NCBI GenBank assembly: GCA_964406735.1
Contig: CAYOSU010000017.1
Location: 1 to 33,381 of the forward strand
DNA from: CAYOSU01 sp964406735
GTDB lineage: Bacteria > Bacillota > Clostridia > Christensenellales > CAMQZB01
Reading direction: 5' to 3'
Length of the DNA: 33,381 nt
In this document: piece by piece, positions 30,404 to 33,381 of the stretch
Layout: each line of letters starts with the position of its first letter
Numbering within the stretch: the stretch's first letter is position 1
Notes under the pieces: model-generated
What the model was told of the DNA's origin: nothing
Databases searched by the model: none
The model's input: only the letters and a program-made list of their open reading frames with translations
Position numbers and translations under genes: made by a program

Positions 30404-31564
30404 TTATTCGTTTGTAGACGTTCCCGAATAGGTTGTATACGAGATCGTAAGATCTGGAAGATTAAGTCCGTTGACGTAGTCCTTGATGACTGCTGAGGGA
30501 ATTGCGAATCCCATACCGTCCGTACCAAGCTCGGTTGTCGGAATGAGCTTAAAGGTGTTCATACCGATGACTAAGCCGTACATATTAAACAGCGGTCCGC
30601 CGGAGTTTCCGGGGTTTATTGCCGCCGAGTGCTGAATAGCGGCTGTCGTAAAGTTGTCTCCCGAGAGGTTGAAGTACTGAATAGGCGCTGAAACGATGCC
30701 TTCAGTCGTTGCAAGGCCGTAGCCGCCTGCGTTTCCGATAGCGACGCACGGCTCACCGTACTGCAAGAGAGTAGAATCGGAGAACTTCACGCAAGAGAGA
30801 TTTTTCGGTGCGTTCTGGAACTTGCAAACTGCAATGTCAAGGTCGAGGTCATAAGCTACTACCGTCAATGCGTATGCTGTCTCGTTGTCGGCAAACGCGC
30901 AAGTTATCGTTGGGCAAACGTAGGTCTTCGTCGTCGTGGTGGATGCGGGGCCAACGCCCGTACGTATCGTCTGTTCGTATGTTACGACGTGTGCGTTAGT
31001 TATGATGTAGCCGTTTTCTGATACGATAAATCCCGTGCCCGAGCCTGCGGACGTAGTGGAAATTGCCTTTATCTCGACGCAGTTGTCCATTTGAGTTTTT
31101 GCGACGTTGTATGCAAGTAGCGACGTGGTGTCGATAGTCAGGTTCGTTTCCTTTGAAACGAGCTTGTGTATTTCCTCGTCGTAGCTTGCTTTAGCCTCTT
31201 TCCAAAGTGAGTTGAAGACCAAAACGCCCGTCAATACGTTCGTAATAACGAGGATAGGGATCATGATTGCAATAATAAGACCAATTCCGTGTTGCTTGAC
31301 GGTCCTTCCTCTGTAATCGCCCCCGTTATATCCGCCGTTTCTGCCGTTATAGCTGTTCCCCGAGCCGCTTCCGCCGAAAGAGCTGTTCTCATTAGATTTA
31401 GTTTCAGTTTCGTCTATGGCGCGGATCTCAATAGGCTTTTGAGCGGGCTTTTCGTCGTCCGAAAAGAACGGATCAATAAAGCCGTTTTCCGTTTTTCTGT
31501 CTTTATTCCTTTTATTCTCGTCATCTTCGTCGTTAAAGAATGGGTCGTAATTAAAGTATGACAT
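30404..31564 (-). CDS. Membrane-anchored trypsin-like serine protease (HtrA-like, no PDZ)
   Basis: 386 residues. Cytoplasmic acidic N-terminus (1-50), Gly/Ser/Asn-rich linker (60-88), one membrane helix (about 93-118), then an extracytoplasmic S1C protease domain. The triad is complete: H192 (TNAHVV), D243 (DLDIAV) and S321 (GNSGGP). The oxyanion and activation loops look normal (AIGNAGGYGLATTEGIVS). Unlike DegP/HtrA there is no PDZ domain after residue 360, so substrate selection must differ. The order matches Gram-positive HtrA minus PDZ. A role in surface-protein quality control is inferred. Start: ATG 31564 with GGAGG upstream. Confidence 0.93.
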   Translation of the reverse strand: MSYFNYDPFFNDEDDENKRNKDRKTENGFIDPFFSDDEKPAQKPIEIRAIDETETKSNENSSFGGSGSGNSYNGRNGGYNGGDYRGRTVKQHGIGLIIAIMIPILVITNVLTGVLVFNSLWKEAKASYDEEIHKLVSKETNLTIDTTSLLAYNVAKTQMDNCVEIKAISTTSAGSGTGFIVSENGYIITNAHVVTYEQTIRTGVGPASTTTTKTYVCPTITCAFADNETAYALTVVAYDLDLDIAVCKFQNAPKNLSCVKFSDSTLLQYGEPCVAIGNAGGYGLATTEGIVSAPIQYFNLSGDNFTTAAIQHSAAINPGNSGGPLFNMYGLVIGMNTFKLIPTTELGTDGMGFAIPSAVIKDYVNGLNLPDLTISYTTYSGTSTNE

Positions 31565-31671
31565 ATAGATGCCTCCAAAGTGTTCGAGATTATTTTATCA
31601 TTTTAATTAACTAATTGCAATCATAGTACAATATTTTTTCCGTATTAGTCGATATTTTTGAGCAGATAGTG

Positions 31672-31700
31672 TTTACAGAATGGATTTTTTCATATATAAT
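31672..31700 (+). promoter_or_regulatory. Promoter of the third MFS gene
   Basis: TTTACA (31672-31677), 17-bp spacer, TATAAT (31695-31700). The leader is about 87 nt. The leftward promoter of the protease must lie in the same AT-rich gap (31565-31793), but I see only a weak match. Confidence 0.75.
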
Positions 31701-31793
31701 GATTTATATAACTATGATTTTTAATAGGATAACACTAAAATGTATTAATAAAATGTGCAAATTGTGTTATTTCAATGTAAAAAGGAGGAAGTA

Positions 31794-33146
31794 ATGGACA
31801 AAAAGAAAAATAACGTTACAGAGCTCAATTATGCAAGAACTCTTCTTCTTGGAGTAGTATTCTTGTCTATTTCGCTTCTTAACGGTGCTCATGACAATAT
31901 GACGAGTAAGATCCTCGACAACCAGTTCCATATGGACTATTTCTGGAGAGGCTTCATCATGGCGATCGACAACATGCTCGCAATGTTTATGTTGCCTATT
32001 TTCGGAAGATTCTCGGATGCATGCGATTCGAGATGGGGTAAGAGAAAACCCTTTGTCTTCTGGGGAACGGTTGCGGCGTGCTTGTTCTTGTTGCTTTTCC
32101 CTGTAGCGTTGGAGCTTAATAACGAGGCGTTCTTTATCGTTGTCGTATGCTTGTTCCTTATCTCGCTTGCAACTTATAGGTCGGCAGGCGTTGCGCTCGT
32201 AGCGGACGTAACGATAAAGCCCTTGCGTTCGAAGGCAAACGCAATAATCAACCTCATGGGTGCTGTTGCGTTTATTTTGGGAACGCTCTTCACGATGTTC
32301 TTCTACAAGGACGTTATCCCCGGAACGACTGAAAGAGCAGTACCTATCTGGATCGCATATGCGCTTTACGTCGGAATAGCGCTCATCTGCCTTTTCCTCT
32401 ACATGGTATTCATTCCCGAAAAGAAGTGGACGCACGAGAGAGAAAGAATAGAGGAAGAGCTTCAGCTTGACGACGAAGCCGAACAAGTCGACGGCGTAAA
32501 GGTAAAGCTCGACAAGGCACACTTCCAGAGCCTTATTTTGGTTCTCATTTCTATCGTTTTATGGACGTTCGGATATAACGCAATAACCACCAACTACAGC
32601 GTATACGCAAGTGAAGTCCTCGGAACGACGGACGGCGGCTTTGCAGGTCCTACGCTTATAGCGGGAATTGCGGCGTTCGCTTCTTATATTCCTATCGGTT
32701 GGATGGCAACGAAGTTCGGCAGAAGAAAAACTATTATCTTCGGATTGATAATGGCGGCTATCGGCTTTGGTGCGGCTATCTTCTTGAGATCGGGTTGGGC
32801 AATGTACGTCGTATTCGTAATGGTCGGCATAGCTCAGGCATCCATCACGGTAAATACCTTGCCTATGGTCGTTGAGTTTGCGAACAAGAACACGATCGGA
32901 CAGTTCACGGGTTATTATTACATAGCAACGCAGACGGCGCAGGCGCTCTCGCCTCTTGCAATCGGAGCGATAATGTCCGCCATAATCAAGGCGACCGGCA
33001 GTAACTATCAGGCAAACTTGGCACTTTTCCCGTACGGAACGCTCTTTGTAGTCCTTGCGATCGTACCTCTTATCTTCACGAAGTACGGCGATGCAAAGGT
33101 AATTTCCAAGGGGAGCACGCTCGAAATGCTCGATATAGACGATTAA
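31794..33146 (+). CDS. MFS transporter, SLC45/sucrose-symporter-like
   Basis: 450 residues from ATG 31794 (AAGGAGG upstream). About 12 membrane helices. The loop GRFSDACDSRWGKRKPFVFWG after helix 2 resembles the SLC45/GPH-type signature (GxxSDxxxSRWGRRRP), and WMATKFGRRKT is the second-half motif A. VALVADVTIKPLRSKANAIINLMGAVAFILG is the typical helix IV-V region of disaccharide/H+ symporters. A sugar or glycoside is the likely substrate, unconfirmed. A charged cytoplasmic loop (RIEEELQLDDEAEQ) separates the halves. Confidence 0.9.
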   Translation: MDKKKNNVTELNYARTLLLGVVFLSISLLNGAHDNMTSKILDNQFHMDYFWRGFIMAIDNMLAMFMLPIFGRFSDACDSRWGKRKPFVFWGTVAACLFLLLFPVALELNNEAFFIVVVCLFLISLATYRSAGVALVADVTIKPLRSKANAIINLMGAVAFILGTLFTMFFYKDVIPGTTERAVPIWIAYALYVGIALICLFLYMVFIPEKKWTHERERIEEELQLDDEAEQVDGVKVKLDKAHFQSLILVLISIVLWTFGYNAITTNYSVYASEVLGTTDGGFAGPTLIAGIAAFASYIPIGWMATKFGRRKTIIFGLIMAAIGFGAAIFLRSGWAMYVVFVMVGIAQASITVNTLPMVVEFANKNTIGQFTGYYYIATQTAQALSPLAIGAIMSAIIKATGSNYQANLALFPYGTLFVVLAIVPLIFTKYGDAKVISKGSTLEMLDIDD

Positions 33147-33224
33147 TTTTGGAATTTTTTATCACCGCAATTATTTGATAAATATCGAATTGTGGCGTAA
33201 AATCAAATAAAACCACTATATTTT

Positions 33225-33252
33225 GTGGCGGAAGCAGAAATGTTTCCGCCAC
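33225..33252 (+). terminator. Probable terminator of the third MFS gene
   Basis: GTGGCGGAA pairs perfectly with TTCCGCCAC over a 10-base loop. The tail (TTAAAATTT) is AT-rich but not a clean T-run. Confidence 0.65.
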
Positions 33253-33335
33253 TTAAAATTTATTTAAAAAAACTTAAAAAAAGTTTGAAAAACATTGAAA
33301 AAACCGTTGACAAAAAATTTCAGATTTGTTAATAT
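33253..33335 (+). promoter_or_regulatory. Strong promoter with A-tract upstream element, gene outside window
   Basis: TTGACA (33307-33312), 17-bp spacer, TAATAT (33330-33335), preceded by about 50 bases of repeated A-tracts like an UP element. The transcript would begin near 33342 and form GTCC/GGAC (33345-33348 with 33370-33373); the window ends in ACATTGAAAA, which resembles the leader sequence ahead of some Firmicutes 16S genes. A stable RNA operon is inferred. Confidence 0.6.
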
Positions 33336-33381
33336 AATGAAGCTGTCCGCGAGAGTGGGCAAGCGAGAAGGACATTGAAAA

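Overview
The window looks like the chromosome of a low-to-moderate GC Bacillota, most likely a Clostridia-type gut bacterium; an affiliation near Christensenellales is only a guess. The reasons are the gene order rpsB-tsf-pyrH-frr-uppS-cdsA-dxr-rseP-ispG-(polC position)-rimP-nusA-ylxR-ylxQ-infB-rbfA-nrnA-truB-ribF, strong GGAGG ribosome binding sites, near-consensus sigma-A promoters with 17-bp spacers, and TTG/GTG starts. No IS element, CRISPR array, tRNA or prophage gene was seen.

Layout. 1-2018 is the 3' part of a large secreted, Ala-rich surface protein that begins in a TTKPSE repeat linker. 2064-3276 is a compact accessory cassette: a DUF3990 protein (ADP-ribosyltransferase-like motifs) and two small DUF3791-type proteins. 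It has a consensus promoter whose -35 lies in a palindrome, and it sits between two copies of a terminator-bearing repeat. 3448-4261 is a reverse-strand YhhN-family membrane protein with its own promoter and terminator. 4405-14033 holds the translation, isoprenoid and phospholipid block: rpsB-tsf, then pyrH-frr-orf60-uppS-cdsA-dxr-rseP-ispG and a short PolC-related protein, mostly with overlapping stop and start codons. 14064-22944 is the nusA-infB operon from its own promoter, ending in a divergent endonuclease IV. 22922-24671 is an Xaa-Pro peptidase-efp pair. 24699-33146 is a run of separately promoted single genes: a degenerate FAD-binding protein behind a three-hairpin leader, two cation-symporter/MFS permeases, a half-length GcvT-like protein, a reverse-strand membrane-anchored trypsin-like protease without PDZ, and a third MFS permease. 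The right edge has an A-tract-rich strong promoter that probably leads into a stable RNA (perhaps rRNA) operon outside the window.

How the genes fit together. The central 18 kb is growth-linked core: translation initiation, elongation and recycling, transcription elongation, ribosome maturation, undecaprenyl and MEP-pathway isoprenoid synthesis, CDP-diacylglycerol, FMN/FAD and RNA modification. The promoters of its three main transcription units (rpsB, pyrH, rimP) resemble each other beyond the -35 and -10 boxes.

The most interesting departures are: (1) the gene at the polC position keeps the PolC N-terminal, OB and DEDDh exonuclease parts but has neither PHP nor polymerase domain; (2) the DUF3990/DUF3791 cassette, which looks like a self-contained, possibly autoregulated toxin-antitoxin-like module; (3) several family members reduced or degenerate in the right-hand part (FAD-binding protein without its glycine loop, half GcvT, Nfo lacking one metal ligand).
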